DNA of 64,000 nucleotides from Ceratotherium simum simum (GCF_000283155.1 NW_004454216.1:3851646-3915645), one strand, 5' to 3'; shown: positions 1 to 12,590, counted from the stretch's first letter. Numbers and translations are program-made. Notes: generated from the letters alone by a model not told the origin.

Positions 1-243
1 TGTGAGGAAGACTAGCCCTGAGCTAACATCTGATGCCAATCCTCCCCCCTTTTCTTCTTCCCTTGAAGAAGATGGGCCCTGAGCTAACATCCATGCCCAT
101 CTTCCTCTATTTTATATGGGATGCAGCCACAGCATGGCCCGACAAGTGGTGCGTCGGTGCTCACCTGGGATCCGAACCTGCGAACCCCAGGCCGCGGAAG
201 CAGAGCGCGCGCACTTAACTGCTTGCGCCACTGGGCCGGCCCC
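1..243 (-). mobile_element. ERE SINE (equine tRNA-derived), tail cut by window edge
   Basis: Read on the minus strand, the element starts at 243 with the GGGGCCGGCCCA-type head. A degenerate A box lies around 217-230 and an intact B box (GGTTCGGATCC) at 178-168. The body contains the 'cccatataaaatagagg' variant and two tandem copies of the 'gatgttagctcagggc' tail unit (about 20-30 and 78-92). The poly-A end lies before position 1, so the target-site duplication cannot be checked. It is the same body type as the copy at 57801. The 61-codon open frame at 33-218 is just SINE sequence. Confidence 0.93.
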
Positions 244-1009
244 ATGAATATTTTTTAAGACATAATTTTATAGCTATTAAAAATACACATTTCAATATTT
301 AAATTATTCCAACTAGTGTTGACTTTCACATTTCAAATATGCGTGTGATTTAGCCAATATGTCATCTAAAACCACTCTTTTTAAAAAAGCAGCTTAGAAG
401 ATCTCATCCTTCTGTAGTGGTTAGTGAGGGAAAGAGAATTTGAAGATGATGACTTTGAAGGTCGACTCAGCGAAGGCAGAGGGAGGAGGTTAATCAATTG
501 CCGTGATGAATTTGGAAAAGATTTGAAAGTTTTAAGCTGATTATGTACTTCAAAACTTGAGGCAGAATGTAGTGTTTTGTTTTATTGCTGAGCATCTGTG
601 TCAAAATTTAGAGTGGATTAATGGAAAATAGTGATTATTATTGTTTTAAATATTAATCAGTAGGAATTTCTGAAGTGGCTACTCTGTATAGAGTGTTATG
701 AAGTTACAGGGAAGGTTTAAGACTAAACCTCTGTCCTGAAAGCATGTAACCTAGTTGTAGGAACAAGGTAAGACCACTTCAATCAATTAGAGAGCAATAA
801 AAGCAATCTATGATTAAAGAATATATTGTGTATTACGCACTCTAAATTATATAGGCTTTTAATGAAGAGGGATTAAAGAAAGATGGAATATTCAGGAAAT
901 CAAAAGGAAAAGGTGGTGGTAGAAATAGGAAAATATTACTTAACAATTAAATCTTTGAGTAATGTAATTGCCGAGCCCTAGAGTAACAAGTATAAAACTC
1001 TTCCGCGAC
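244..1009. other. Unique AT-rich DNA; weak L2-like signal
   Basis: No gene is seen. The part at about 670-960 loosely resembles minus-strand L2 ('ctctgtcctgaaagcatgta' is like the L2 'ccctcaaggagcttac' block), but this is too weak to call. The rest is featureless AT-rich sequence. Confidence 0.4.
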
Positions 1010-1482
1010 ATACAAGGCTCTTCATAATGTGGTCCTTATCATTCCTACAGCTTCAATGCCCACCTCTACCCACTTTGTCCCCTATACTCCACCTATGTAA
1101 GATGATTTTCAGTTCCTTGAAGGCAACTGCAGTCACCTAATTCTGTCCTTGGCATATTTGAGTCCTTTAACTAGAATGGCTGCTCATTCTCTCTCTCATT
1201 CAGTTGAGAAATTTCTTCTCATCTTTTAAGGTCCAGTTGAAATACTACTCTATTGGTAAAATTCTCTGAAGTTTCCTTGCCCTAGATATGTTTGTCTCTT
1301 AGGCTACCACTGAACTTTGCTCAAAATTGTCTTATATCACATACAATGTCTTATTTGTTGTAATGCCTTCTCCCTCACAAGCCTGCAACTGTTCTGAGAG
1401 TGGGGACCATCTTGGTTATTCTCCCCATTCTTGGCATATAGCGCTAGGAAATGTTGGTTGAATGAATCAGTATATGAATATA
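1010..1482 (+). mobile_element. L2 LINE 3' region
   Basis: The order of blocks follows the L2 3' end. It runs from 'ctgctcattctctctct' through 'aaggtccagttgaaatacta' and 'ctgagagtggggaccatctt', ending in 'aatgttggttgaatgaat' (1451-1468). It is old, diverged and 5'-truncated, with no coding capacity. Confidence 0.75.
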
Positions 1483-2429
1483 AAAGAGGATTTTGAAAGT
1501 CAAATGGCCGGGTTAATTAGGATCGCTAATTAAGTGAACATTAAATGAAGTTTCATTTCACATTTTAACCCTTGCTATAAAAATATTTGCAATAAAGAGT
1601 TTGTCTATTTTCCTTGCTAACTCGATGACACACAATAATACGATGATTCATTTTTTAAGCCTCAAAGATGTTGATTTGTTTCATTTTGAACACCAGCTCT
1701 CTCACTTTGGATTTTCATGAAGAAAATGCCAAAGGACTGGGTTGAATCTCTACCAATATAAGCCATACCTGAAAGTTAATCTTTTGAATAAATCCCTGAC
1801 ACCAGCTTCTTTTACTATGATTTATCTATTTTTTCCTAAAGCTGAACATGAGGAAAATTTCTGTTTAATGAAAAATTCAAATCAAAATGTGACTGTCACA
1901 GGGATGAAAACATGGTGAATAACAATGACATACAGAGAAGGGTAAGGGATTCACTAAGTGCAGGAGATTTCTAATAGCAGGATTATCAGTTCTGTGTTAA
2001 AAGTACGATCAACCAGTTGTATTCGACCATTCGCTTCTCAGTCCAGGAATTCTATACAAAATAAAATAAACGGTTAGCTTTGCACTTGTCACCAATCGAA
2101 GAAACAAAACAAGGAAGAGTCTGTGCTATTTATCATCACCAATTTGCCTTTCAGACCCCTGTGTGTGTTCCTTAAGCATTGACTTACTTCTCTGTCTCAG
2201 TCTTCCTTGTGCATCCATTTCTAGCTTATTGAATGGAAGGAAGCATAACAATTCAGATTGTGTTTGATTTTGGCTCACATAGCCTATTTTGCTATGATCC
2301 AAGAGCCAAATTAATACATGCACACCCACAGAAGTAAAGTACCATGCCCTACTGATATGCAGATATAGATCAACATTCACATGTCCCTGGACAGATTTCA
2401 ATCAGATTATGAGGAGCAAGCATGAGAAA
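1483..2429. other. Unique DNA, nothing recognised
   Basis: AT-rich non-repetitive sequence. The 91-codon minus-strand frame at 2126-2401 has no recognisable domain and no flanking splice or promoter context, so I treat it as chance. Confidence 0.4.
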
Positions 2430-2745
2430 ACCCCTTTTATTTCCTAGACATACGTATTGATTATGTACAATGTGTTATGGCCTCTTCTGAGTATTAGGGC
2501 TACATCCTCTTCCTCCTTGTATCTGTCCTCAGTACACAGCACACAGATGATTCTCAGTAATGTATGTTGAATAACACAACTCTGTCTACACCCTTGAGAA
2601 ACTTATAGTCCTGTGGAAAAGCAAACATAGCAGGCAACTTCAGTGCAGGTGGCAATTGGGTACAGTGGGAGCATATTCAATACGAGGGCCAAGACTTCCT
2701 GGAGGCAGAGGGTAGGTGTTAGGAGGTGATGCCTAAGCTGAGTTA
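2430..2745. mobile_element. Two L2-like fragments in opposite orientation
   Basis: The segment at 2430-2570 ends like a plus-strand L2 3' terminus ('cagtaatgtatgttgaataa'). The segment at 2575-2745 reads like minus-strand L2 ('cttcctggaggcagaggg', then 'ggaggtgatgcctaagctgag'). Both are strongly diverged, and the family call is tentative. Confidence 0.4.
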
Positions 2746-5547
2746 CGGTGTTTTAATGGAGAAACAGACATGTGTCAGGCACACAAGGCTAGCAGCAGCC
2801 CAGATATAGGTACAGCTACGGACTTGTGAAAGATCCAGGAGAACCTTCCAGTAGTGTCGAGGGCCCCTGGCAAGAATAGCTGTGAAAATGGACCTTATTG
2901 GGATGTAGTGGATTTCTCTCCCTATCCACAGGGGAAATGAGGTGATGGAGCAAACCGGCCACGGGAAACCCCTCAACATTCTGAGATACCTCTGATATTT
3001 CCCTGCGGACCTGTCTGGAGGCTGGCCCAGCCCAGCCCCCCGATTTTAACTTTCACTCCTTCGAAATCACAAAATGAAATGGAGTTTTCTTCAAAGTGAC
3101 AGCTAAATCTCAGCCCTTCGCCAGCCACTGTACTGGTGCCGCTTAATTCTGTAATCTTTTTGCCCTCCGTTCCTCGTTGTGGTTAGCAAATGCCAGGAAC
3201 TGTTGGAGTGACAAGTGAGTTCTCTGGGCCTGACACCTCTGCCGGGAGACTTGATAAACTGCAAATACCATCAGCGTCATTTTTCAGGTGCAGACTCAGA
3301 AACATGCCCAGGGAGGAAGCTGTCCTGGGAGGTAAAACACTTCCCCTCCTTCCCGACTTCCTTCCCCTGTCTTACACGTCTATGAACGTGGCGTGTTGCT
3401 CAGAGCTGTTTTCAAGGAAATACTTCTGGGGAATATTTTCCTTTACATCTTTAAAATTGAGTGACATCAAATCATCTGCTTCGTTGTCCCTCCGCGGACG
3501 ATAGTCTTCCCCTGCCTGAAGGAGAAGGCTGAGAATGGATGAATGTTGAGCTCCTGGAATAGCTAGGAGTATCATACCACATCCTATAGCTTTTCCGGGT
3601 GCAGAGACGCATTGTGAGCGGCTATGATGTCCCCCACAATCTACATCCTACAAGGCAATTTCCGCATGAGCTTCCTGTGTTAGGGAAACTTGGAAACCCC
3701 TCCTCGGTTAACACCCTGTCATCTTATTTTTCACTCTGCTGAGAGGGACATCTGAGTTTTTCTCTGTTTCTCTTCTCCTCCCTTCCTGCCTCCCTCTCTG
3801 TCTTTCTCTCTGGGGAACAGTATTAGTATTCCACAGTACACTCTTAAGCAAAACCTGAGAAAGGAATTAATCTGTCACTAGAAATGAATGTACTGGACAG
3901 TGATTTATGCAGATGCTGTACTCAAAGTGATGGCGTTCGTTTCATCTGTACTTCTCACAGCCCTTCTTAGAGGCAACATACAAACTTGCATTTAAAATAA
4001 TGTTGCAGTTGGGTGACTGGGGACTGCCCGGAGCTGGGCGACCCTGGGTCTAGGCACCAGGCAAACCCAGCAGAAGAGCAGGCAGATGGCTCCTGTGGCT
4101 GGGTAGGATTCAGAAATTTCCAAATCCATGACCCCTGCACTCTACAGGTCTGATAAAGAAGCTGATCCGCAATTCTCTGTGAACTCAAGCCCATCCGCTC
4201 TGCCTCCTCTCAAGCCTGGTCTCACAAACGCCCCAGAGTCCCATTGGCCCCTGCCCCTCTTTTCTGCAGCCCTCAGTGTTTTGAGATTCTGGTCATAACC
4301 AGGGAGAGATTCATTAGGGCTGGCATTTCTTCTGGCTGGCTGGCTTCTGCACCGTTTGCTGGCAGCAAGGCTGGGAGTCTCCCTAGAGAGCTTATTTTCC
4401 TGAAATTCTCCCTGTAGTTTTACATACATAAGTGGGCTGGATGAGGTTGTGAGAAACAGCCTTGCTTTTGAACGCTAATTCAAATCAAACTTCCAAATCC
4501 CTTGAAGTTCAAACTATCAGTTGAAGAAACCCGAAGTAAACAAGCCTCTCACCGCCTCGCCACCCCCCTAATCTAGCCACCTCCTGGCTGGGACCGGGCT
4601 CCTCCCAGTTCTGCACTCAGATATGAAGGAGCCGGCCAGACCCCGGCCCTGCTTTTCCAGGAGGGCAGCTTCCTGCAGGCGTTCCTTTTGCTATTGTGCT
4701 GGTGATTACTAGTATTTTTCCAAACCCCTCTGCTGTCTGGAGATTCATCTGGGATTTATCTCCATAATGAGAAAAGGGAGATAGGGAAACGCTGGGGCAT
4801 TTTTCTATGACTTAGATTATTTGTCATTTTGATATTCCTTTTAAAAGATGCTTTTCAAATATTTAAATGTATGTGCACTCACATCACAGTTCCTCGGGAT
4901 GAATTGCAGATGACACAATCACTGCTTTATCTCTCTCGTGCTCCAGGCCTCTCTCCCGAACCCATTGCCAACAGTGACTTGGTCAGAAAAAAAAGAGTTG
5001 GTTAGACAGTATGGACTTTGATCTTTGAGAGTGGCAGTTTTCCTCTTATTCCTTCAAAGATCCTAAGCCCGTGTATGGGTTTCTTTACCTAGCGTCTCCA
5101 GGATGCCCTGCACATACTGGAACTGACTGACAGGGAAAAAGACTTCACCTTTATTAGTCTAAATATCCTCTGTGTCCCTCTCCCCCTTACAGACACACAC
5201 TTCACAAAGTAGGACCAACTAAATAAGGTCTTCTCTCCACTTTTCCAGATTCTAGTTAAAGACACTACAGATATAAAAGAGAACAAGCCCCGTTTATAAG
5301 CAAACTCCCACTTTATTGACAGTGGATCAACAAGAGCATGTGTAGGTTTAACTATGCAGATGGTGAACAGAATTTGAAATGCAGAATGTTAAAAGGTCTG
5401 AGACCAATTATTCTAGATTGGCGCTTCTGGGTAGAAGAGCCCTAGAGAAGATTAAGAATCCATATTACTAAAGCACATAGCGTGGATCGGGACTGAATGA
5501 GCCCTGGAATTTTAAAAAGGCAGTTTCATAAGACAGCATGTCACTAT
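2746..5547. other. Repeat-poor stretch, candidate conserved non-coding DNA
   Basis: This 2.8-kb stretch holds no interspersed repeat I recognise apart from a pyrimidine run at 3757-3813. It is visibly GC-richer (3000-3450 and 4020-4720) than the AT-rich surroundings and contains TAAT-type cores (for example around 3145 and 4480). Several open frames (3190-3504, 4142-4429) lack codon or domain signatures. It could hold an enhancer, but no function can be read directly. Confidence 0.35.
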
Positions 5548-5790
5548 TTCAGCAAACATTTATTGAAGGCCTACCATGTGCCTGCAACAGTGCTGTGTAC
5601 TATAGTTACATTGGAAAATAAAAATAAGACTCCTGGTTAAACAGATGTTGACTGGATTTAGAGGTAAAGAGATATGAAATGAGGGTATAGACAATCATAA
5701 AGAGCAGTAGCCAAAACTACGTGGATCAGGGATGAAGAAAGCCATATCCTGGCCTCTACTGGAAATGGGACCAGAGACAGCAGGGCAGAC
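5548..5790 (-). mobile_element. L2 LINE fragment
   Basis: It opens with the inverted L2 3' terminus 'caaacatttattgaaggcct' followed by 'accatgtgcctgcaacagtg', the antisense of the L2 'cactgt-gcctggcacatagtaggcgctcaataaatgttt' end. It then decays into unrecognisable sequence. Confidence 0.65.
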
Positions 5791-7057
5791 AATGTCAGCT
5801 ACTTTAAAACTCTAAGAAAAGAGACAAAGATGCACCTCTCTCTCACCAGTCCATGGTGGTTCCAGAAAGGACAACCCTGATTAATCCTTTGTCTTGGCAT
5901 TAAAAGGGGTCAATTTAGGGCAAGATAATGGAGGCCTTGTGACCTCCATTATTAGAAAGCCAAACTTTGAGCAGAAAATTACAGATCTCTCCCATACAAA
6001 TGACATATTTCCCAGAAGCAGTCTAGCTTCCTGGAAATCATAGAAATACCAAGAGCATAGACATTCCATAGAAATACCAATTCTCCTGTCAATTAACTTC
6101 AATAACTATTCATTTACTGCCTGTTTTGTGCAAGGTGCTGAAGCATTATGGCGGCTGCAATGACTTTCAAATATCAACTGCACTAGCAGTCTTTGTTGAC
6201 AACTCATCAACCTGTATCTTTATCCCTAATTCTTATATTTCTTTTATTCAAGTCAACAAGATCTCAGGCAGTATATGTCCAATCAGCTGCATGCCCAGTT
6301 CACATATGTATGTCTCTGTGCAAGCTACAAAAATAGAGACCATAGTTTCTACATTCAAGGTGACTATCAAGTGTCTCATGAGATGAGATAGTTAGATAAT
6401 AAAACTATAGAATGATCAAGACAACATATAACTAAGTTCTGAACTGTGTGGTACAGCCTAGAGTGAATTGAATGCTAGAAATGTAAAAGTTTTTGGAAAC
6501 AGAGGCATTAGGAATGGAGCCCCCAAGGATGGGTGATGAGGAAGAGGGCATATGCAAGCTGTGTGTGTGTATATGTGTGATTTGCTATACCCTCATTTCA
6601 TATCTCTTTATCCCATTCCAGGTAAAACCTGTTTGTTCAGGTGTCTAATTTTTATTATATTATATATATTATGTCATATATCCTGGTTATATTCTCTGAC
6701 TTTGCTTTAGAGATGGCACCCTGATCTACCTACCTTCTTTAAAGATTCTGACTTACTAGAATTTCTAGTTTAATGGTAGGGAAACCTTTATGCTTCTGAT
6801 AGTCCTTTGACTGTTCAGGAGTGAAGCTGTCTTGACTTCCATTACCCAACCACTTATAATACCCTTAGGTGCACTAAAAATAAAACTCCGTGCTTATAAT
6901 TTTATACTTTGCATCTCCCCCAAATTCTTAATCTCCACTCCAGTGGAAGACAAGTCCTGGGAGCACTCCCATACTTGAAGCTTGACACCAGCTTCTCAGT
7001 TTTCCCTTGTCCAACTGCTGGAGGGCACAGGAGCTCAGAATACTCTCAATGATGCTC
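5791..7057. other. Unique DNA with a short GT tract
   Basis: No gene is seen. A short GT run lies at 6561-6581 and an AT run at 6650-6680. A few dozen bases near 6105-6140 ('tttactgcctgttttgtgca') may be another L2/MIR remnant on the minus strand. Confidence 0.4.
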
Positions 7058-7242
7058 AAGGTAAGGGACGCTTTGGCATTTATGGTAGGCCAATTCTTTG
7101 TTGTGCAGGACTGCCCCCCACATTGCAGGGCATCTGGCATTCCTAGTCACTAAATACCAGCAGAAGCCTTCAGTAACTGTGATAATCAAAAATGCTCCCA
7201 CACATTTCCAAACACTCCCAGCAAGTGGTACCAATCCTTGTT
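7058..7242 (-). mobile_element. MER5A-like hAT (Charlie-type) non-autonomous DNA transposon
   Basis: The antisense MER5A block 'ccaattctttgttgtgcagg' is followed in order by the 'cattgcagggcatctggcat', 'cactaaataccagcag' and 'gtgataatcaaaaatgctcc' blocks and 'cacatttccaaacactccc'. This order matches the internal part of MER5A from end to start. The terminal inverted repeats are eroded and it has no coding capacity. Confidence 0.8.
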
Positions 7243-7782
7243 TAAAACATTGAAATGCATCTGATTGTTGTTGGAATGAACAAACAGTACCTCCGTTCTT
7301 TCCAGTTGCTACTACTGGTTGTAGAATTCCCACCCCTGGGATGCACCATATAGTGGCTTTGCATCTACAGGTACAAAGAGTAATGGAGCATTTTTAAGCA
7401 CACTGTAGACCTTCTTAGGCAATTCAGAGAGGCGGTGTGGGGAGCCATGCCAACAGACACAGATGGGGAGGAACGCCAGCCTTGTCATACTGATTTACCA
7501 ATTACACATTGTCTTCAGTGTACCCTGTACTGTATTCAATCTGGTTTCATAACCCCCTAGCACAATGTTTATTTTTCTGCCACATCTTTATTATCCTGGA
7601 TTTATGCTATTCCTGGAAATGTTAAAACCTCTAAACTCCTGTGGGAAGATGCAGAACCAGAGAGATTTGTACAATTAACTGACATAGTTTAGAATGTCTC
7701 AGAAGCTGTGACAATATTAGCATTATCATTACCACTGATATTTATTTTATTGCCTGTTGGGATGTACATTAAAACATTTGTA
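7243..7782. other. Unique DNA, nothing recognised
   Basis: Non-repetitive sequence with no gene, promoter or RNA signature. Confidence 0.4.
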
Positions 7783-7990
7783 GCAGCTTGACATTGTGGA
7801 AAAACTGAGACTCAAGAGACCTGAGTATCTTGCTCCTGGGCCCTGAGTCTGGCCACCAACTAGTTGGATAAGCTTGGACAAGTCACTTGCCTTCTCTGGG
7901 CTTCAATTTTCTCATACGAAAAAATATTGGACTGGACTTTTGGAAATTCAAGTCTATAAAATCTATTAATATTGAAATTAAAAACATATA
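7783..7990 (+). mobile_element. MIR SINE
   Basis: MIR core order is visible: 'actgagactcaagagacctg', then the 'ggataagcttggacaagtca' core block, then 'cttgccttctctgggcttca' and 'ttttctcatacgaaaaaata'. The copy is old and diverged, with head and tail both partial. Confidence 0.8.
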
Positions 7991-8278
7991 GCACTTTGAT
8001 GGGTTAGAAAAATTAAAAAAATAAAAAAGAAATAGTGAATGAATCCCAAGCCACTAACATAAATTACACACCTTTTTATTCCTTTCTTTCTTCTGTCCCC
8101 AAAACCCTAGCATATGTATGAGGGGCTGTGTTGCCTGATATAGAACCAAGTCATACATGAATGCATGTGCAGAGATTGCAATTGTTGTGTGTTGCACACC
8201 AAGCACAGTCATACTCCTAGTCCAGCCCCATCATTAACTAGCAGTGAGGTTATTAGAAAGGTCCTATTTTGTACATTT

Positions 8279-8560
8279 GTTTAACCACATTTATTGTCTA
8301 TTGTTTATTAGACATCATGGATTCAAAAATGATTAAGACAAAATCCATACCTTCAGGGGCTCACAGTCTAGAGAGGTGGATAGGCATGTAAAGAGATACA
8401 TAGGACCTGATAGATGAAGAGCTAGAGTTGGATTCGAGTGTCATGACATCGCTGAGGAAGGCAAGCCATCAAACAATGGATGATTAAGTCAAGAACTACC
8501 TAGAGGAGGTAATGTGGAAAAATGGTAGGATATGGCTTTAACTGGCTTGAAACTTGACTC
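8279..8560 (-). mobile_element. L2 LINE fragment
   Basis: This is antisense L2: 'acatttattgtctattgttt' followed by 'taccttcaggggctcacagt' and 'ctagagaggtggataggcat'. That is the inverted L2 'actagaatgtaagctccatgagggcaggg' region. Confidence 0.7.
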
Positions 8561-10865
8561 ATAACTTCTTTTTGGAATTCCCTTTTTATTTCCTCACTCT
8601 TCCCCTAATATGCTCTCTGTTTGGTGACAGAAGGTTAGGTGGAGGGGATAGAGGTTGGTAGCTTTCTTCTTTTCTCTCCACTGCTCTGAAGACCCCTCAT
8701 TACCTTCTGTTGTACAAAGATGACACATCCGCAGCATCCAGTCTGGATCCAGCCAGTGAGTTCTCTTGTTGTAGTTTACATCAACCTGTTTAAGAATTTC
8801 TTGGTATGATTCCTTGATTCAGATTTTACTGCTGCTTGTTCTTGACTCTAAACCACTGGTTCTTGAGGTCTTTTCTGAGAAGTATGTGATTCTGGAAGTG
8901 TAAATAATTGAAACATTTCAGAAAGTTTCAAAAGACTTGTCATATCATATAGCAATGTAGATATGCCATGCTTTACGGTAGGAAGAGGGACGTCAAAACT
9001 CTCTGAAGATATCTATGGAGTTAGATCTCCTCGGATAATAAAAAATGTATCAATGTACCTAATCATTTTGTATTCAATTTTAAGAGTTTCCCAAACTTCC
9101 TGAAGCTTACCATGAATCTTAGCTTACCTGGTTAAAGCCTTTAAGGATAGGAGAAGTTCATGGAAGACATCTTTCCCAGGCTCATTAGAAAATGAAGTGT
9201 GTCCCTGTGGCTGCCACATTCTCTCTTCCCCCCATATTCTTGTCTCTGCCCTCAGGCAATCTGCTGCCCCTCAGCCCAGCCATCTGCTCTTAGCAATGAG
9301 AGAGCAGCGTGGTAGCCATAAATCCTGGCCCACGTGGCAGTCTGGCGGTGTGAATGACAGCATGCAGTATGGAGCCTTTGGCAAAGGGTAAAGCTGAGGC
9401 TACAGATCCAAACACTGAAAACCAGAAGATGGAGTAGAATGAAGGCCTGGCTTTTTCCTTAACCGCTAGGTGATATTTCCAGAAGCGGCTATGCGTCTTT
9501 GTCAGTGACTGTTGGGTACCGAAATGTTGTTGTTATCTTCTTAGAAAAACAAGTGTAAGAAATCCTACTTCTTTCAACCTTTTTCAGCATTTCTCAGACC
9601 TCCTTCAAAATAGTTTGTTGTTTAATTTAAAATGTGTTTATACAGCCTTGCAAAAATAGCTGTTTCTCTATCTGGGGGTAGGGAGTCCCTTTTATAATTG
9701 ATTGCCCTCAAAATCATTTCAATCAACACATGCAATTCAGTGCTTTTGAATCCCAACTATATGCACCTTAAGACAAAAGAAAATAGCCAATTATTTTTAG
9801 ATCACTTTTTTTTTTTTTTGGTCAACTTGGTAACTAAGTAAAACTGAATGGTTGGGAAACCTGAGAAGCCAGTCCTGTTAGCCATATAGGTTTATCTACT
9901 GCAGTGAGTGTTCAGGCAGTGTGGGACTGGTGGGTGCTCCAGGGATCACAAAGCCTGTTGGCAAATGGCAGAAGTTAAAGCTGAAGAGGAAAGATGGGAC
10001 CAGGTCTTAAGTGATATTAAATGCCAAGTATTTAAGATGTATCTTGCAGGCTACCAAGAGTCAACCATCGTGTAGCTGAGTCTTAAGATAATGTACACCT
10101 CATAAGAAGTTTAAATTTTAATTAATACTTTAAAAGTCCATTGTGGCTCTCTAAAGGAAGATTCCATATTAATGCCAAATATTAACACAAATTAGATGTT
10201 TACAGCAAGCCTTAAGATGTGGAGTAGCCAGCATGACATTGGGGCTATAGATGAACAGCTCAGAATATGCTTTATATACTCCAAGAGGCTTACACCTTCT
10301 TAATATTTTATGAGTCTCTTTCTTCCCACCCTGCCCCAATGTATCCGTAGTTTTTGTCTAATCATATGTTAAATAAAGTAGCATATGGTTGGGAGTTATT
10401 TCCTGTGTTTTCCACCTATGTGTATACTAGATGCTGGATATTCTAGGATGTGTATATGGAATTCAAAATATCCAGATAAAAATTCAAGTATATAGTAAAC
10501 TAGGTGAATTCTTACAAATATCATTGTAGTTTGGCATTGCATAGTTAAAATATTTATATTTTATACATTTTTCACTTTATAGTTGAGTATTTTGCTGATA
10601 TTATAAAGACAGCATTTCACCCACCCTCAGCAAATAATTTCCAAGTCCAGAGTATTTTATAACTGTGTTTAAATTTTAATTTTATGTACCTATTTGAGAA
10701 TTTGGCATGCTTTAAATAAATTTAGTGCTTTTTCTTCCTCCAAACAGTCCACTGAGATTTCCCCAGACTTTTCTAACGATAATAATTTTTATAAAGTACT
10801 GCTTTCTTCATTAAGTAGAGTATCCTCATTGCAAGAATCAAATCTCTTCACTTCAATCCCTCACA
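8561..10865. other. Unique DNA, nothing recognised
   Basis: 2.3 kb without a repeat or gene that I can name. There is a poly-T run at 9807-9819. The slightly GC-richer piece at 9190-9420 contains a 64-codon frame with no domain. Confidence 0.4.
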
Positions 10866-10970
10866 GTGTTTATTGAGTATCTAAGGCATTTAAGAGACTG
10901 TTCTAGTAACTTTGCAAGTACAGCTGTATTTCAGGAGCAGTGCTAATGGCAGATAAGAGCTGCAGACAGA
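10866..10970 (-). mobile_element. L2/MIR-type remnant
   Basis: It begins 'tgtttattgagtatctaagg' and continues 'gagactgttctagtaacttt', the antisense terminus shared in style by L2 and MIR. It is too short to assign to either family. Confidence 0.45.
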
Positions 10971-10974
10971 CATT

Positions 10975-11135
10975 GATAGCTATGAATTAGGCAACATGAG
11001 TCCTGAGACTTGGACTCTGGAACTGCTTCCAATTGAGTGCTCCCAAACTTCAGTTTCTTAATCTATAAAATGGAAATAATAATATTTGTTACTTCTTGAG
11101 GAACCAATGAGGTCATATAATGAAAAAAAGATGAA
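10975..11135 (+). mobile_element. MIR SINE
   Basis: MIR blocks in order are 'gagtcctgagacttggactc', 'cttcagtttcttaatctata', 'aaaatggaaataataatatt' and 'tgaggaaccaatgaggtcat'. The core region is partly deleted. Confidence 0.7.
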
Positions 11136-11149
11136 AACTATTAAGGTTT

Positions 11150-11275
11150 TTTTCCAAACTTAAGCAATATTTATATAATATTATATTATAATAATATTAT
11201 ATCTTTTTCAATATTATAATATGGATATGCACCATAGTTATATATATAGTATAATAATACATATATAAAATCAAA
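11150..11275. repeat. AT-rich low-complexity tract
   Basis: Runs of alternating A/T ('atattatattataataatat' and similar) extend over more than 100 bp with several self-complementary segments, likely an expanded AT microsatellite. Confidence 0.7.
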
Positions 11276-11689
11276 TGAGTGAGTTAGTGCCTTTCCATCT
11301 CCCTTTGATCTGCTTATTTAACCAAGGAATGAGTACTTTGAGTTTTAGTTAATTTTTTTATTATAAGTCAATATTTTAAAAGCAATTCATTAAAGGAGAA
11401 TTCATGTAAGTGTCAAATAATAATTGTAATTAGATGCTCACACCAACCTACCAAAATGCCAGCATGTTAAAATATGTAATGGCCTCAGACATTAAAATTA
11501 CTACAGTCTTTATTTTTATTATTAATTGCAAATGCTACATTATATTTTCTAAGGGAGCCAAGAGGCAAACAAGTTTTTCAGTGTTGAGGTGCAAGTCATT
11601 AAACAGATTTCTGAGGAAAATTGATGTCTTAATGATGTGTCAGAGAGCCACAATAATAATATTGCCTTCCATCAAAAACTATATTCTTC
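11276..11689. other. Unique AT-rich DNA, nothing recognised
   Basis: Contains most of a 105-codon plus-strand frame (11434-11751) of AT-rich composition with no domain signature. I regard this frame as chance. Confidence 0.4.
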
Positions 11690-11868
11690 TGTATATTTCT
11701 AGAACACTTTGCACTTGCTTCTACCCTGGCAGTGACCAAAATGTTTCCTAAAGGCATGTGTATGGTTGTCTCACATGCCTGTTACATTATAAGCATTTTG
11801 AGAGCTGTGGCGTTTGTATAGTGCCTGGCTCATGATGGGCACATTGTCAACTTATAGACTTGTATTTA
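11690..11868 (+). mobile_element. L2 LINE 3' end fragment
   Basis: L2 3'-end features seen are 'acattataagcattttgaga', then 'tagtgcctggctcatgatgg' and 'gcacattg'. It is diverged. Confidence 0.6.
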
Positions 11869-12045
11869 GGTAACATTCTTTACCCTTCGCAGTGTGCACT
11901 TAATCATATAATCTCATTTCCTTTTTTCAACAACTTTCTAGGTGGCCGTTATCTCCTGACGTAGGTGACTTGCCTGGGGGAGCTCTGCGGGTAGCTGGTA
12001 GGACCATAATTTCTGATTCCTAGTCTAGTGTACCTATCACTGATG
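11869..12045 (-). mobile_element. MIR SINE
   Basis: Antisense MIR: 'tcatataatctcatttcctt', then 'caacaactttctaggtggcc', then 'gtgacttgcctgggggagct' and 'gggtagctggtaggacc', ending with 'ctgattcctagtctagtgta'. A short internal deletion removes part of the 'gaggaaactgag' block. Confidence 0.7.
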
Positions 12046-12430
12046 AATCTTCCCTTATGAGTCTTTGCTGTCTGAATTTTTGAGGTCTGACTGAAAGGTA
12101 TTCCTGCCAGGCGAGGTCAGGCACTTTTCTCTCTCACTGTTCCTCTTCAGCTTCGGCCCTCAACCCCCACATTTTTCTGTTCATCATGTTAAGGCCAGAA
12201 TTGCTGAGATGTGAAATGAAATCTATGGCAGTTTATCACTGTTTATGAGAGACTCTGTGACATGGCTGAGTCGACTTGCCTTCTACTATCCTGTATATGA
12301 GATCTGAAAGGATCGGCAGATAGATTAATTTAAGGCAGGTTTTGCTGACATTGGTTACCACTAAATGGATAATCATTTATCAGTAAATTACTTTTTTCTG
12401 AGCCAGGTAATTTCTGATCAACGTGTTCAT
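12046..12430. other. Unique DNA, nothing recognised
   Basis: Non-repetitive sequence without coding or RNA signatures. Confidence 0.4.
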
Positions 12431-12590
12431 TCTCTTTCTCTCTTTCCATCCCTTCCATTTTTCTCCCTCCCCTCTCCTCCTCTCCACTTCTCTCTCGCTC
12501 TCTCTTTCACACACACACACACACTCACTCTTACCCACTCTCTCACACTCGCTTTCACCAATACACTCACACAGACACATTTATACCAAT
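12431..12590. repeat. Compound (TC)n / (AC)n microsatellite
   Basis: A pyrimidine-rich TC stretch (12431-12508) passes into an AC tract (12508-12525) and then a degenerate CA/CT region. The frames overlapping it on both strands (12365-12610, 12380-12580, 12423-12629) encode only Ser/Leu/Thr/His- or Glu/Arg/Cys/Val-rich low-complexity peptides and are artefacts. Confidence 0.9.

Noticed and set aside
33..218. 61-codon frame near the window start
   Set aside because: It is ERE SINE sequence. The frames at 27738-28236 and 57898-58122 are rejected for the same reason.
3190..3504. 104-codon frame in the GC-richer island as an exon
   Set aside because: An overlapping frame on the other strand and the lack of a recognisable domain or splice sites make it a compositional effect.
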